64,000 bases of DNA from Staphylococcus sp. Marseille-Q5304 (GTDB taxonomy: Bacteria; Bacillota; Bacilli; Staphylococcales; Staphylococcaceae), in the NCBI RefSeq assembly GCF_943737015.1, contig NZ_CALSFP010000001.1, forward strand, positions 1 through 64,000, read 5' to 3'. Shown here piece after piece: positions 63,686 to 64,000 of this stretch (its first letter is position 1; each line of letters begins with the position of its first letter). The notes beneath the pieces were generated by a model. The model saw nothing but the letters and a program-made list of their open reading frames with translations. It was not told where the DNA came from and ran no database searches. The position numbers were made by a program, and so were the translations under genes.

Positions 63686-64000
63686 ATGATTAAATTAGAC
63701 AGTATTTCTAAATCATTTAACAATACCTGTATATTGAATAATTTGAGTCTGGCTATTGAAGAAAAAGCGTTTGTAGTGATTAAAGGTAAAAGTGGGCAAG
63801 GTAAATCTACATTACTAAATATTCTAGGTTTGTTAGAGCCACCTACTGAGGGTCTAGTTAGATTTAAAAACCAATCTATAACGTCGAAATCACAAATTAG
63901 AAAGTTAAAAAAAGAGGATATTGCCTACATATATCAAAATTATGGCTTATTAGAAAATAAAACGGTGTTAGCAAACCTTATGTTACCGTTAAATATCTCT
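63686..64000 (+). CDS. ABC transporter ATPase of the lactococcin 972 cluster (partial)
   Basis: The first 105 codons are in the window. They show Walker A GKSGQGKST (about residues 34-42) and the Q-loop segment IYQNYGLLENKTV, as in the lactococcin 972 group exporters. AAAGGAAAAG precedes ATG 63686. The signature and Walker B motifs lie beyond the end. It works with the preceding membrane protein. Confidence 0.88.
   Translation, partial: MIKLDSISKSFNNTCILNNLSLAIEEKAFVVIKGKSGQGKSTLLNILGLLEPPTEGLVRFKNQSITSKSQIRKLKKEDIAYIYQNYGLLENKTVLANLMLPLNIS

Noticed and set aside
1..64000. tRNA or rRNA genes
   Set aside because: I found no cloverleaf with conserved TTCRANY arm or rRNA-like conserved blocks by eye.

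Overview
The window is low-GC Firmicute DNA and almost certainly comes from a coagulase-negative Staphylococcus. It carries two 790-bp IS431/IS257 copies, YSIRK/LPXTG surface proteins, a YSIRK lipase, Fst/PepA1-type toxins, a pC221-type mob operon with ssoA, and a hypR-merA pair. I cannot name the species with confidence.

Left part (1-5164) is plasmid-like. It holds a single-strand origin (ssoA), a PfpI/DJ-1-like gene, a mobC-mobA-mobB operon with its oriT, a ribbon-helix-helix gene preceded by a repeat array, a possibly frameshifted membrane gene and an Fst type I toxin-antitoxin module. No replication gene is present.

5165-18560 is bounded by two directly oriented IS431 copies and is accessory cargo: a truncated Rrf2 regulator, two poly-gamma-glutamate hydrolase genes (one 5'-truncated), a ykkC-family riboswitch in front of a NUDIX hydrolase, two gene remnants joined by a 148-bp IS431-like miniature element, an orphan lantibiotic-immunity ABC transporter (FEG), a regulator translationally coupled to a second YidC insertase, a serine resolvase, a BcrAB-type ABC pair and a second Fst module in inverted orientation. 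The second IS431 cuts an hsdS gene.

18561 onward looks chromosomal: an hsdS remnant with a PD-(D/E)XK/DUF5655 protein; an autoregulated XRE/DUF3169/ABC operon; a secreted EEP nuclease; transporters; hypR-merA with a near-perfect operator palindrome; a large SD-repeat LPXTG protein broken by one stop codon; two Zur-box genes (an AdcA-like zinc lipoprotein, also broken by one stop, and a CobW-type GTPase); a lipase flanked by two 21-residue amphipathic peptides; LysR, MocR/LysE and SdpR/SdpI modules; an ABC pair; an MMPL exporter with a His-rich tail followed by a glycine-betaine-type binding protein; and further regulators. The right end (61141-64000) is a lactococcin-972-type bacteriocin locus that runs out of the window.

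A recurrent theme is defence against, or use of, membrane-active peptides: EpiFEG/MutFEG-type immunity, a BcrAB-like pair, SdpR/SdpI, the lactococcin-972 cluster, PSM-like peptides, a spare YidC and two Fst toxins.
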